Below, piece by piece: positions 1-10,115 of a DNA stretch of 64,000 bases (the stretch's first letter is position 1; each line of letters opens with the position of its first letter). Origin of the DNA: Streptomyces varsoviensis (lineage in GTDB: Bacteria > Actinomycetota > Actinomycetes > Streptomycetales > Streptomycetaceae); assembly GCF_000718635.1 (NCBI RefSeq), contig NZ_JOBF01000002.1:372001-436000 (forward strand). The letters run 5' to 3'. Position numbers and translations under genes: made by a program. Below the pieces are notes generated by a model. That model did no database searches. It was given only the letters and a program-made list of their open reading frames with translations, and had not been told where the DNA came from.

Positions 1-1233
<1,233 letters not shown>

Positions 1234-1857
1234 ATGCCCGCAGGACCACAGAAATATCCCGGCGCGTCCACCGCACAGTGGTGGCAGTCCAGATGGGGCG
1301 GCGACCCCATGGAGGTCAACACCGTCGTCTGGCACTCCACCGAGGGCACCGGCCTGCCCGACTACGCCGGGGGCTCGGTGGCGCCCAACTTCACCGCGCT
1401 GCCCGACTTCGACGCACAACGGCTGAACTGGCACCAGCACTTCGACTTCGACACGTCGTCGCGGGCGCTCGCCAACAAGCCGGGCGGCGTCGAGACCAAC
1501 ACCCTCAACGTCTGCCAGGTCGAGATAGTCGGCACCTGCGACCCGGCCGCGCACGGCAAGTGGACCGTGCGCCACCTCTACACCCCCGAGCTGCCCGACT
1601 GGGCGTTACGCGACCTCGCCGCCTTCGCGCGGTGGGCCCACGACCAGCACGGCGTGCCGCTGGCCAGCGGCGTGACGTTCAAGGCGTACCCCGGCTCGTA
1701 CGGGGCCAACGGCGTGCGGATGGGGGCCGCGAAGTGGAACGCCTTCCGCGGGCACTGCGGCCACCAGCACGTACCGGAGAACGACCACGGCGACCCCGGC
1801 CTGCTCCCGATGGCCGCGATCCTCGCGCGCGCCGGCGAGGCGACCGGGGCCCCGTAG
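1234..1857 (+). CDS. N-acetylmuramoyl-L-alanine amidase (amidase_2/PGRP-like endolysin)
   Basis: Predicted zinc amidase that cuts the bond between MurNAc and the stem peptide of peptidoglycan. The 207-residue protein has the amidase_2 signature: VVWHSTEG near the N-terminus (zinc ligand His34) and GHCGHQHVPENDHGDPG near the C-terminus (His177, His179, Asp187 around the second ligand and catalytic site). Start chosen at ATG 1234 because GGAAGGGG sits at 1221-1228; an in-frame ATG at 1201 and upstream codons from 1108 lack such a site. There is no signal peptide, as in phage endolysins that depend on a holin. It is followed by a small unknown protein and a holin-like protein, so the trio resembles a phage lysis module. 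Domain call is firm, biological role inferred. Confidence 0.85.
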   Translation: MPAGPQKYPGASTAQWWQSRWGGDPMEVNTVVWHSTEGTGLPDYAGGSVAPNFTALPDFDAQRLNWHQHFDFDTSSRALANKPGGVETNTLNVCQVEIVGTCDPAAHGKWTVRHLYTPELPDWALRDLAAFARWAHDQHGVPLASGVTFKAYPGSYGANGVRMGAAKWNAFRGHCGHQHVPENDHGDPGLLPMAAILARAGEATGAP

Positions 1858-1957
1858 CGCACCCGCCGCAGGCCGCGAGGCCAGGAGGCCGTCGAGGCCG
1901 TCAGGCAACCGGGCGGCGAGGCCGCGCCCACCACCACACCGCGGAAGGAGAAGAGAA

Positions 1958-2341
1958 GTGCCGTACACCCTGGGCGAGATCAGCAACCAGGGCCAGGAGC
2001 TGGTGCCCAACTCCTGGAAGACCCTGACCATCAACCGCGTCGACCTGATATCCGGGGCCGGTTCGTACACGGCCACCGTCTATCTGACGCTCGAAGCGCC
2101 CGCCGGGGCCACGATCCAAGGCCGCTTCTACCACCGCCGGGCGAACGGCTCCCGCTGGGACGGCCCGATCGTCGAACGGCTCACCACGCCCGGCCTGTCC
2201 TTCGTCGACTTCACCCACACCGGCTCCATCAGCAAGGGCGAAACGGTCCGCTTCGAGGTCAGCTACGGACCCGACGCCCTCGACGACACCACCCACGCCC
2301 TGCTGCACACCGCCCGCGCCCGCGGGCTCTACTGGAAGTGA
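1958..2341 (+). CDS. Unknown 127-residue protein between amidase and holin-like gene
   Basis: I do not recognise the family. The start is GTG 1958, with the strong ribosome site GGAAGGAG at 1943-1950. The protein has no signal peptide or membrane segment and reads like a compact beta-sandwich: alternating hydrophobic strands (TLTINRVDL, YTATVYLTLEAP, TIQGRFYHRR, ETVRFEVSYG) with a Gly/Thr-rich composition. Its place between an endolysin-like amidase and a holin-like protein, with only 7 bases to the latter, suggests the three are made together. A phage structural (tail or baseplate accessory) or carbohydrate-binding role would fit the fold-like pattern, but that is inference from context only. 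Confidence 0.7.
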   Translation: MPYTLGEISNQGQELVPNSWKTLTINRVDLISGAGSYTATVYLTLEAPAGATIQGRFYHRRANGSRWDGPIVERLTTPGLSFVDFTHTGSISKGETVRFEVSYGPDALDDTTHALLHTARARGLYWK

Positions 2342-2348
2342 GACCCCC

Positions 2349-2603
2349 ATGGCCCGACTGCCCCGCCTCCTCCTCGACATCGCCGAGCGCACCGTCGCCG
2401 CGTACGTGACGACCCTCGTCGGCCTCCTCCTCGCCGACGGCTTCGACCTCACCAGCATCCCCGCCCTCAAGGCCGCGGCGATCGCCGCCCTCCCGGCCGC
2501 CCTCTCCGTCCTCAAGGGCGCGATCGGCGGGCTGGCCGGCGACAAGGCGAGCGCCGCCTGGCTGCCGCGCCGCAGCAGCCAGGCCCCACCGAACGGAACG
2601 TGA
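2349..2603 (+). CDS. Holin-like small membrane protein
   Basis: An 84-residue protein with two hydrophobic segments, about residues 15-32 (VAAYVTTLVGLLLADG) and 38-60 (IPALKAAAIAALPAALSVLKG), separated by a short turn, an N-terminal Arg-rich start and a polar C-terminal tail. This layout resembles actinophage holins of the r1t-like group, which form membrane holes so that a cytoplasmic endolysin can reach the wall. ATG 2349 lies 7 bases after the previous stop and has no clear ribosome site of its own, so translational coupling is likely. The neighbouring amidase lacks a signal peptide, which agrees with a holin-dependent route. Family assignment rests on topology and context and is moderate. 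Confidence 0.65.
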   Translation: MARLPRLLLDIAERTVAAYVTTLVGLLLADGFDLTSIPALKAAAIAALPAALSVLKGAIGGLAGDKASAAWLPRRSSQAPPNGT

Positions 2604-3012
2604 CCCCGCGGCACCGCGCCGCCCGCGTCACGGCGGGCTCTCGTCTCGCCCCGACCTCCTGGGACGGTACGCCGACGGGTTCGGCGGACCGTCCCGTTCC
2701 CGCGCTCCCCACCCGCCTCGCGTCCGGACGCGCATGTCAAAGACATCGATGTCACAGGATTCCTGACAGCTTTGGCTATGGATGCGCAAAGCGTCAGTTA
2801 ACGCGGTGGAAAAGCTTGAGTATTAACCTGCAATACCGGTCGCGAGACGGAGAACCGCAGGTCAAGTCCGGATTCTCGACCGATATGGTCCAACTGCGTT
2901 CAGTCGGAACGACGCGGTCCACGCACCACTCGCCTGCCCGCCTACCGGCCGGAACGCGGGTTCCTCCTGCCCAATTGTGAGCGGAGGAAGGAACGACAGT
3001 GAGGTGGGACGC
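2604..3012. promoter_or_regulatory. Leader region of the urease operon
   Basis: This 409-base gap carries no convincing gene and is noticeably less GC-rich around 2730-2840 than its surroundings, as expected for a promoter region. TGTCA occurs twice near 2735 and 2750. An interrupted inverted repeat, GTATT-7 bases-AATAC, lies at 2820-2836. These are candidate control elements for the urease operon, but the regulator cannot be named. The ureA ribosome site GAGGTGG is at 3001-3007. Confidence 0.4.
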
Positions 3013-3336
3013 GTGCAACTTTCCCCGCACGAACAGGAACGATTGCTGATCCACGTGGCGGCCGACGTCGCCGAGCGGCGCAGGGCCCGCGGGCTGCGGC
3101 TCAACTACCCCGAGGCGGTCGCGCTCATCACCGCGCACATCCTCGAAGGCGCCCGCGACGGCCACAGCGTCGCCGAACTGATGGCCTCCGGCCGCAAGGT
3201 GCTCTCCCGCGACGAGGTCATGGACGGCATCCCCGAGATGATCCACGACGTGCAGGTCGAGGCCACCTTCCCGGACGGCACCAAGCTCGTCACCGTGCAC
3301 GAGCCCATCGCCTGGCAGGGGGAGCGGACCGCATGA
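3013..3336 (+). CDS. ureA: Urease subunit gamma
   Basis: Small structural subunit of the nickel enzyme urease, which hydrolyses urea to ammonia and carbamate in the cytoplasm. The 107-residue sequence shows the family core [20 protein letters not shown], the [18 protein letters not shown] helix and the [20 protein letters not shown] segment. GTG 3013 is chosen because conserved family members start at this QL(S/T)PHE motif and GAGGTGG lies 5 bases upstream; a longer frame from 2977 would add 12 unrelated residues. Its stop overlaps the ureB start (ATGA at 3333-3336), the first of several couplings in a ureA-B-C-F-G-D operon. Confidence 0.97.
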   Translation: MQLSPHEQERLLIHVAADVAERRRARGLRLNYPEAVALITAHILEGARDGHSVAELMASGRKVLSRDEVMDGIPEMIHDVQVEATFPDGTKLVTVHEPIAWQGERTA

Positions 3337-3644
3337 TTCCCGGAGAGATCCTCTTCGCCGACGAGCCCGTACGTTTCAACGAGGGCCTCCCGCACATCAG
3401 CCTCACCGTGCTGAACGCCGCCGACCGGCCCGTACAGGTCGGCTCCCACTACCACTTCGCCGAGGCCAACCCCGGCCTCGACTTCGACCGCGCCGCCGCG
3501 TACGGCAAGCGGCTCGACATCGCCGCGGGAACCGCCGTCCGCTTCGAACCGGGCATCCCCGTCGAGGTCGACCTCGTGCCCATCACGGGCAAGCGCATTG
3601 TCGAGGGCCTGCGCGGCGAGACCGGAGGACCCCTCGATGTCTGA
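3333..3644 (+). CDS. ureB: Urease subunit beta
   Basis: Second structural subunit of urease, 103 residues, close to the usual length for a separate beta chain. It carries the hallmark MIPGEI start, the [18 protein letters not shown] segment and the [15 protein letters not shown]-terminal motif. The start overlaps ureA by 4 bases (ATGA), and the end overlaps ureC by 8 bases, which supports tightly coupled translation and a fixed subunit ratio. Separate gamma and beta genes are the common bacterial arrangement. No unusual residues were seen. Confidence 0.97.
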   Translation: MIPGEILFADEPVRFNEGLPHISLTVLNAADRPVQVGSHYHFAEANPGLDFDRAAAYGKRLDIAAGTAVRFEPGIPVEVDLVPITGKRIVEGLRGETGGPLDV

Positions 3645-5358
3645 GCTCACCCGCCCCGCCTACGCCGACCTCTTCGGCCCCACCGCCGGCGACCGCATCC
3701 GGCTCGCCGACACCGACCTCGTCGTGGAGATCGAGGAGGACCGCTCCGGCGGCCCCGGCCACTCCGGCGACGAAGCGGTCTTCGGCGGCGGCAAGGTCAT
3801 CCGCGAGTCGATGGGCCAGTCCCGCGCCACCCGCGCCGAGGGCGCCCCCGACACCGTGATCACCGGCGCCGTCATCCTCGACCACTGGGGCATCGTCAAG
3901 GCCGACATAGGACTGCGCGACGGCCGGATCACCGGCATCGGCAAGGCCGGCAACCCCGACACCATGGACGGCGTCCACCCCGACCTCGTCATCGGCCCCG
4001 AGACCGAGATCATCGCCGGCAACGGCAAGATCCTCACCGCCGGCGCCATCGACACCCACGTCCACTTCATCTGCCCGCAGGCCGTGGACGAGGCCCTCGC
4101 CTCCGGCATCACCACCCTGGTCGGCGGCGGCACCGGCCCCGCCGAGGGCAGCAAGGCCACCACCATCACCCCCGGCTCCTGGCACCTGGCCCGGATGTTC
4201 GAGGCGCTGGAGGGCTCCCCGATCAACATCGGGCTGCTCGGCAAGGGCAACACGATGTCGTACGACTCGATGCGCGACCAACTGCGCGCGGGCGCCGTCG
4301 GCTTCAAGGTCCACGAGGACTGGGGCGCCACCCCGGCCGTCATCGACGCCTGTCTGAACGTCTGCGAGGAGAGCGGCGCCCAGCTCGCCATCCACACGGA
4401 CACCCTCAACGAGGCCGGATTCGTCGGCGACACCCTCGCCGCCATCGGCGGGCGCTCCATCCACGCCTACCACACCGAGGGCGCGGGCGGCGGCCACGCA
4501 CCGGACATCATCACCGTGGTCTCCGAGTCCAACGTGCTGCCCAGCTCCACCAACCCCACCCGGCCGCACACCGTCAACACCGTCGAGGAACACCTCGACA
4601 TGCTGATGGTCTGCCACCACCTCAACCCGGCCGTCCCCGAGGACCTCGCCTTCGCCGAGTCCCGCATCCGGCCCAGCACCATCGCCGCCGAGGACTTCCT
4701 GCACGACCTCGGCGCGATCTCGATCCTCTCCTCCGACGCCCAGGCCATGGGCCGCATCGGCGAGGTCGTGCTGCGCACCTGGCAGACCGCGCACGTCATG
4801 AAGAAACGCCGCGGCGCCCTGCCCGGCGACGGCCGCGCCGACAACCACCGCGCGCGCCGGTACGTTGCCAAGTACACGATCAACCCGGCCGCGGCCCAGG
4901 GCCTCGACCACGAGATCGGCTCCGTGGAGACCGGCAAGCTCGCCGACCTCGTGCTGTGGGACCCGGTCTTCTTCGGCATCCGCCCGCAGCTCGTCATCAA
5001 GGGCGGGCAGATCGCGTACGCGCAGCTCGGCGACGCCAACGCCTCCATCCCCACCCCGCAGCCGATCCTGCCGCGCCCCATGTTCGGCTCGGTCGGCCGG
5101 GCCCCCGCGGCCACCTCCATCAACTTCGTCACCCAGGCGGCGATGGACGACGGCCTCCCCGAACGGCTCGGCCTCGGCAAGCGGTTCGTCCCGATCCAGT
5201 CCACCCGCGGCGTCTCCAAGGCCGACATGCGCAACAACGACGCCCGGCCACGCGTCGTGGTCGACCCGGACACCTTCACGGTCACCATCGACGGCGACCC
5301 CGTGGAACCGGCGCCGGCCGCCGAACTGCCCATGGCCCAGCGTTACTTCCTGTTCTGA
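3637..5358 (+). CDS. ureC: Urease catalytic subunit alpha
   Basis: Catalytic subunit that holds the dinuclear nickel centre. The 573-residue protein keeps every key residue I checked: nickel ligands His141 and His143 in [10 protein letters not shown], the carbamylated Lys224 in GFKVHEDWG, His253 and His279 (HTDT and HAYHTEG), flap residues Cys326 and His327 in MVCHH, and Asp367 in [11 protein letters not shown]. Their spacing matches Klebsiella urease with a constant offset of 7. ATG 3637 overlaps the ureB 3' end and has GGAGG about 9 bases upstream; an in-frame upstream ATG at 3598 lies inside ureB and is not needed. Expected to be an active urease after nickel loading by UreDFG. Confidence 0.98.
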   Translation: MSELTRPAYADLFGPTAGDRIRLADTDLVVEIEEDRSGGPGHSGDEAVFGGGKVIRESMGQSRATRAEGAPDTVITGAVILDHWGIVKADIGLRDGRITGIGKAGNPDTMDGVHPDLVIGPETEIIAGNGKILTAGAIDTHVHFICPQAVDEALASGITTLVGGGTGPAEGSKATTITPGSWHLARMFEALEGSPINIGLLGKGNTMSYDSMRDQLRAGAVGFKVHEDWGATPAVIDACLNVCEESGAQLAIHTDTLNEAGFVGDTLAAIGGRSIHAYHTEGAGGGHAPDIITVVSESNVLPSSTNPTRPHTVNTVEEHLDMLMVCHHLNPAVPEDLAFAESRIRPSTIAAEDFLHDLGAISILSSDAQAMGRIGEVVLRTWQTAHVMKKRRGALPGDGRADNHRARRYVAKYTINPAAAQGLDHEIGSVETGKLADLVLWDPVFFGIRPQLVIKGGQIAYAQLGDANASIPTPQPILPRPMFGSVGRAPAATSINFVTQAAMDDGLPERLGLGKRFVPIQSTRGVSKADMRNNDARPRVVVDPDTFTVTIDGDPVEPAPAAELPMAQRYFLF

Positions 5359-5359
5359 T

Positions 5360-6193
5360 ATGGCCATCCACCACGTGACGGCCCCCGTCGCCGGGGCGGC
5401 GGCGCGGACCCGGCCGCCGGAGCCCTTCAAGGAGCGCGCCGCCCGCCCGCCGGAGCCCGGGCCCGTACGCAGCGGGCGCCCGCCGGAGCCCTTCGGGAAC
5501 CGGGCCGCGCGCCCGGCGGGCAGCCGCGCCGCCCTGCTCGTCCTCGCCGACGGCCGCTTCCCGGCCGGCGGGCACGCCCACTCCGGCGGGGCCGAACCGG
5601 CCGTCAAGACGGGCCGGGTCAGGGACGCCGCGACGCTGGAGGAGTTCTGCCGGGGCAGGTTGCACACCGCCGGGCTCACGGCCGCGGCGCTCGCCGCCGC
5701 GGCCGCCGCGGGACTCGACCCGCTCGTCCTCGACGAGGCGGCGGACGCCCGTACCCCCGCGCCCGCGCTGCGGGCCGCCGCCCGCCGCCTCGGCCGGCAG
5801 ATGATGCGCGCCGCGCGGGCCGCCTGGCCCTCGCCCGAGCTGGACGCCCTCGCGGCGGCCCGGCCGCGCGGCGCCCACCAGCCCGTCGTGCTCGGCCTCG
5901 CGGCCCGCGCGGCCGGGCTCGCCCCGCTCGACGCCGCGTACGCCAGCGCCTACGAGGCGGTGAGCGGCCCGGCGACCGCCACCGTGCGGCTGCTGAGCCT
6001 CGACCCGTTCGACGCCACCGCCGTCCTCGCGCACCTCGCCGTCGACCTCGACCAGGTCGCCGGGACCGCGGCGGAGGCGGCGGCCCGCGCCGTACGGGAG
6101 GGCGCGGAAGCGCTGCCCGCGCCCTCCGCGCCGCTGCTCGACATCACCGCCGAACAGCACGCGACCTGGCCCGTACGGCTCTTCGCCTCATGA
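5360..6193 (+). CDS. ureF: Urease accessory protein UreF
   Basis: Activation chaperone that links UreG to the UreD-apo-urease complex. The conserved body begins near residue 52 with LLVLADGRFPAGGHAHSGG and continues with LEEFCRGRLHTAG, GAHQPVVLGLAARAAG and the final LDITAEQHATWPVRLF. ATG 5360 starts one base after the ureC stop. The protein is 277 residues, longer than the usual 220 or so, because of an N-terminal Pro/Arg-rich extension (about residues 19-50) built from a repeated RPPEPF...RAARP unit. The DNA word CCGCCGGAGCCCTTC occurs at 5414-5428 and 5480-5494, and a shorter version at 5447-5458. Whether the extension is translated or folded is unknown; no better internal start was found. 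Confidence 0.95.
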   Translation: MAIHHVTAPVAGAAARTRPPEPFKERAARPPEPGPVRSGRPPEPFGNRAARPAGSRAALLVLADGRFPAGGHAHSGGAEPAVKTGRVRDAATLEEFCRGRLHTAGLTAAALAAAAAAGLDPLVLDEAADARTPAPALRAAARRLGRQMMRAARAAWPSPELDALAAARPRGAHQPVVLGLAARAAGLAPLDAAYASAYEAVSGPATATVRLLSLDPFDATAVLAHLAVDLDQVAGTAAEAAARAVREGAEALPAPSAPLLDITAEQHATWPVRLFAS

Positions 6194-6252
6194 CCGCCGC
6201 TTGACCATCGATCGCACCACCTGAACCACCCACAGAGAACACCAGGAGCGAC

Positions 6253-6951
<699 letters not shown>

Positions 6952-6956
6952 ACGCC

Positions 6957-7751
6957 ATGACCGTACCGACCGCCCCGCCGCCGGCGGCCCTCGCCACCGG
7001 ATTCGGCGTACGGGCCGCGGCGCGGGTGGTCGCCGTCCCGGACGGGCGCGGCTCCACCGGCCTGCCCGTGCTGGAGGGCGAGGGCCCCTTCGCGCTGCGC
7101 CGGCTGCGTTCGGCCGGCCGCGAGGCCCGCGCCTGCCTGGTGGGGGCGATGAGCGCGCCGCTCGGCGGCGACGCGCTCGCGCTCTCGGCCACCGTCGCCG
7201 ACGGGGCGGCGCTGCGCTTCACCACCACCGCGGCCACCATCGCGCTGCCCGGCCGCACCGGCGCCCCCGCCGCCTACGACACCCGGCTCGACGTGGGGGA
7301 GGACGCCGTGCTGCGCTGGCTCCCCGAGCCGCTGATCTCCGCGGGCGGCAGCGATCTGCGCATGACGACCCGGATCGACCTCGCGCCGAGCGCGCGGCTG
7401 GTCTACCGCGAGGAACAGGTGCTGGGCCGCGCGGGCGAGGACACCGGGCGGCTCGTCACCCGGCTGACCGTGCGCCGCGCGGGCCGTCCGCTCTTCGACC
7501 AGGAACTGGCGTACGGGCCGGGGGCGCCCGGTTGGGCGGGCGGCGCGGTGCTCGGCGGGTACGGGGCGGTCGGCCAACTGATCGTCGTGGACCCGGCGTT
7601 CGAGGAGCGCCCCGTGGAGCGGACGCTGCTGGGCGAAACGGCCGTCCTGACCCCGCTGGCGGGGCCCGCCGCGCTGGTCACAGCCGTCGCACCGGACGCT
7701 CTGTGCCTGCGCCGTCACCTGGACGCGGCGGCGAATCTTATGGATTGGTAA
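6957..7751 (+). CDS. ureD: Urease accessory protein UreD (UreH)
   Basis: Scaffold protein that binds apo-urease and recruits UreF and UreG. The 264-residue sequence shows the UreD pattern: an N-terminal LEGEGPFALRRLR, the LSATVADGAALRFTTTAAT strand pair, WLPEPLISAGGSDL and the conserved VYREEQVLGRAGED segment. ATG 6957 is given as start; GTG 6948, which overlaps the ureG stop, is equally possible and would fit the coupling pattern. It is the last gene of the operon, as is usual in Streptomyces ureABCFGD clusters. The next gene starts 113 bases on with its own ribosome site. Confidence 0.93.
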   Translation: MTVPTAPPPAALATGFGVRAAARVVAVPDGRGSTGLPVLEGEGPFALRRLRSAGREARACLVGAMSAPLGGDALALSATVADGAALRFTTTAATIALPGRTGAPAAYDTRLDVGEDAVLRWLPEPLISAGGSDLRMTTRIDLAPSARLVYREEQVLGRAGEDTGRLVTRLTVRRAGRPLFDQELAYGPGAPGWAGGAVLGGYGAVGQLIVVDPAFEERPVERTLLGETAVLTPLAGPAALVTAVAPDALCLRRHLDAAANLMDW

Positions 7752-7864
7752 AGAAACACCTGTGCGATCTGTCCATGTGGGTGACAGAGACGAAAGTATT
7801 CCCTCGCAGCTCCGTGATCATCGCCGTCCCCGGAGGCGGCGCACCCAGCAGGGGGAGTTCCTTC

Positions 7865-9466
7865 GTGAGACGTACAGCGATACTCGGCGCGACCGGCACC
7901 GTGGTGACCGGCGCGCTGATAGCCGGGTTCATGGCCGCCCCGACCGCCTCCGCCGGCGAGCGCTCGCACGACAACGGCGCCCGCGAGGCGTACGGCGTAC
8001 GGGTGGCCGCGGCCCAGGCGGCGAAGACCGGCATCAAGTGGCAGGACTGCCCCGCCTCCTGGGGCCTCGCGGCCCCCATCCAGTGCGGCTATGTGACGGT
8101 CCCCGTCGACTACGCCAAGCCGCACGGCCGCACGATCAAGATCGCCGTGGACCGCGCCCGCGCCACCGGCGACGCGAACGAGCGCCAGGGCTCCCTCGTC
8201 TACAACCCCGGCGGCCCCGGCGCCTCCGGGATGCAGTTCCCCGCCCGGGTCACGAAGAAGAACCCGCTCTGGACGAAGAGCTCCAAGGCGTACGACTTCG
8301 TCGGCTTCGACCCGCGCGGCGTCGGCCACTCCGCCGCCATCTCCTGCGTCGACCCGCAGGAGTTCGTCAAGGCGCCCAAGGCCGACCCGGTCCCCGACAG
8401 CGAGGCCGACAAGCGCGCGCAGCGCAAGCTCGCCAAGGAGTACGCGGACGGCTGCAAGGAGCGCAGCGGCGCGATGCTCCCGTACATGACGACGCCGAAC
8501 ACCGCCCGCGACCTCGACGTGCTCCGCGCCGCCCTCGGCGAGAAGAAGCTCAACTACCTGGGCGTCTCCTACGGCACGTACCTGGGCGCCGTCTACGGCA
8601 CGCTCTTCCCGGACCACGTCCGCCGCATGATCGTGGACAGCGTCGTCAACCCGGCGCAGTCGAACATCTGGTACCAGGCCAACCTCGAACAGGACGTGGC
8701 CTTCGAGAGCCGCTTCGCCGACTGGAAGAAGTGGGTCGCCCAGCACGACTCCGTCTACCACATCGGCGACACCCCGGCGAAGGTCCAGCGCGCGTGGGAG
8801 AAGCTGCGGGCCACCGCCAAGAAGAACCCGATCGGCGGGGTCGTCGGCCCGGCCGAGCTCATCGGCTACTTCCAGAAGGCCCCGTACTACGACTCGTACT
8901 GGATCCCCGTCGCCGACGCGTGGAGCAAGTACCGCGCGGGCGACGAGAAGCCGCTCGTCGCCGCCGCCGGACCCGACATGTCCGACACCGCCGGCAACAT
9001 CGCGGCGGAGAACAGCAACGCCGTCTACACCGCCGTCGAGTGCGCCGACGCCAAGTGGCCGACGAGCTGGAACAAGTGGAACCGCGACAACACGCGGATC
9101 GACAAGAAGGCCCCCTTCATGACCTGGGCCAACGCCTGGATGAACCTGCCGTGCGCCACCTGGGGCGGCCCGCAGCGGACCCCGGTGAACGTCACCTCCC
9201 ACAAGGGCCTGCCGCCGGTCCTCATCGTGCAGAGCACCCGTGACGCCGCGACGCCGTTCGCCGGCGCCGTCGAACTGCACAAGCGGTTCAAGGGCTCCCG
9301 CATGATCATCGAGAAGGGCGCGGGCTCGCACGGCGTCACCGGCCTCCTCAACCCCTGCATCAACAGCAAGGTCGACGCCTACCTGGTCGACGGCAAGACC
9401 GACCCCAGGGATGTGACGTGCACCCCGCACGCCACCCCGGAGCCGAAGGCCGCCGCGGCCAAGTAA
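7865..9466 (+). CDS. Secreted tripeptidyl aminopeptidase (alpha/beta hydrolase, Tap/SlpD type)
   Basis: Serine exopeptidase of the S33 family that removes N-terminal tripeptides from proteins outside the cell. GTG 7865 is preceded by GGGGGAG (7851-7857). Residues 1-30 (RRTAILGATGTVVTGALIAGFMAAPTASA) look like a signal peptide. The mature 533-residue protein has the oxyanion segment NPGGPGASG, nucleophile Ser235 in GVSYGTYLG, Asp460 in STRDAATPF and His489 in GSHGVTG, the complete triad. The C-terminal TAP-like domain with paired cysteines follows. In-frame upstream codons exist but carry no signal peptide. A bidirectional hairpin lies just downstream. Confidence 0.92.
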   Translation: MRRTAILGATGTVVTGALIAGFMAAPTASAGERSHDNGAREAYGVRVAAAQAAKTGIKWQDCPASWGLAAPIQCGYVTVPVDYAKPHGRTIKIAVDRARATGDANERQGSLVYNPGGPGASGMQFPARVTKKNPLWTKSSKAYDFVGFDPRGVGHSAAISCVDPQEFVKAPKADPVPDSEADKRAQRKLAKEYADGCKERSGAMLPYMTTPNTARDLDVLRAALGEKKLNYLGVSYGTYLGAVYGTLFPDHVRRMIVDSVVNPAQSNIWYQANLEQDVAFESRFADWKKWVAQHDSVYHIGDTPAKVQRAWEKLRATAKKNPIGGVVGPAELIGYFQKAPYYDSYWIPVADAWSKYRAGDEKPLVAAAGPDMSDTAGNIAAENSNAVYTAVECADAKWPTSWNKWNRDNTRIDKKAPFMTWANAWMNLPCATWGGPQRTPVNVTSHKGLPPVLIVQSTRDAATPFAGAVELHKRFKGSRMIIEKGAGSHGVTGLLNPCINSKVDAYLVDGKTDPRDVTCTPHATPEPKAAAAK

Positions 9467-9480
9467 CACCCCGCCGGAAC

Positions 9481-9524
9481 GCCGTGCCCCCGCCCCTTTC
9501 GCGACGAAGGGACAGGGGCACGGC
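9481..9524. terminator. Bidirectional hairpin terminator
   Basis: A perfect 10-base stem, GCCGTGCCCC (9481-9490) against GGGGCACGGC (9515-9524), encloses a smaller CCTTTC/GAAGG stem. It sits between the convergent aminopeptidase and SDR-remnant genes and could serve both. Confidence 0.75.
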
Positions 9525-9534
9525 GCATTCGTAT

Positions 9535-9768
9535 CTACAGCGGCTCGACGCCCAGCAGGCGCGCGGTCTCCGCCAGGTCGGCGGTGTACGTGCTCGGGGG
9601 AGCGGCGACCCGGCCGGCGGGCGCGGGAGAGCGCAGGCTCTCGGCCGCGGCGGCGGTGCGCGCCGCGTCCCGGCCGACGAGGACGACGCGCTGCCCGGCC
9701 GCGACGAGGTGACGTGCCGTCACCAGACCCAGCCCCGAACTGCCGCCGGTGATCACGGTGGTGGCCAT
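9535..9768 (-). pseudogene. Short-chain dehydrogenase remnant (internal deletion)
   Basis: Only 77 codons remain. Residues 1-35 are a clean SDR N-terminus, MATTVITGGSSGLGLVTARH with the TGxxxGxG cofactor loop, followed by a basic VGRD that would bind NADP. From about residue 55 the sequence (PPSTYTADLAETARLLGVE) reads like the last 20 residues of an SDR. The catalytic Ser-Tyr-Lys region of about 150-200 residues that should lie between is missing without a frameshift. The gene therefore looks like an in-frame internal deletion that leaves no active enzyme. It starts a few bases downstream of a truncated MarR gene on the same strand, so the pair probably decayed together. Confidence 0.7.
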
Positions 9769-9773
9769 GGTGC

Positions 9774-10115
9774 TCAGCCCCGTTCCTCGCGGTGGTGGCC
9801 TTCGGCGGCCGGTGCCGACGGGGAGCCGTCGGCCACCTCGCGCAGCAGGGCGTGCAGGCGGAGCCGGCTGTCGCGGTCGAGCCGGGCGAACGGCGAGTGC
9901 TCGGCGCTGTGCCGGATGACGCCGTCGCGCAGCGCGCACCCCTCCTCGGTGAGCTGGACGACCTTCACCCGGCGGTCGGTGGGGTGCGGCACGCGGCGGA
10001 CCAGGCCGCGCTTCTCCAGCCGGTCGATCATCGAGGTGGCCGTCGAGGCGTCGCACCCCAGCCGGTCGGCCAGCCGGCGCCGGTCCGGTGAACCCCGGTG
10101 CCGAAGCCCGGTCAG
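9774..10115 (-). pseudogene. MarR-family regulator, 5'-truncated
   Basis: The readable part covers the winged-helix core: RRRLADRLGCDASTATSMID then RLEKRGLVRRVPHPTDRRVK, and the C-terminal dimer helix. The first 50-60 residues expected in a MarR protein are absent. Upstream the frame merely continues as a shadow of the XRE-cupin gene, whose stop codon lies at 10112-10114, so the break is exactly where that gene ends. No start codon or ribosome site is present near the junction. It is best read as a deletion fusion that removed the MarR promoter and N-terminus. The adjacent SDR remnant, a plausible former target, has also lost its core. Confidence 0.65.

Noticed and set aside
3583..5679. Long minus-strand open frame (about 700 codons) across ureC
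   Set aside because: It mirrors ureC, is rich in Gly/Ala/Asp/Val with no motifs, and is a typical shadow in very GC-rich DNA.
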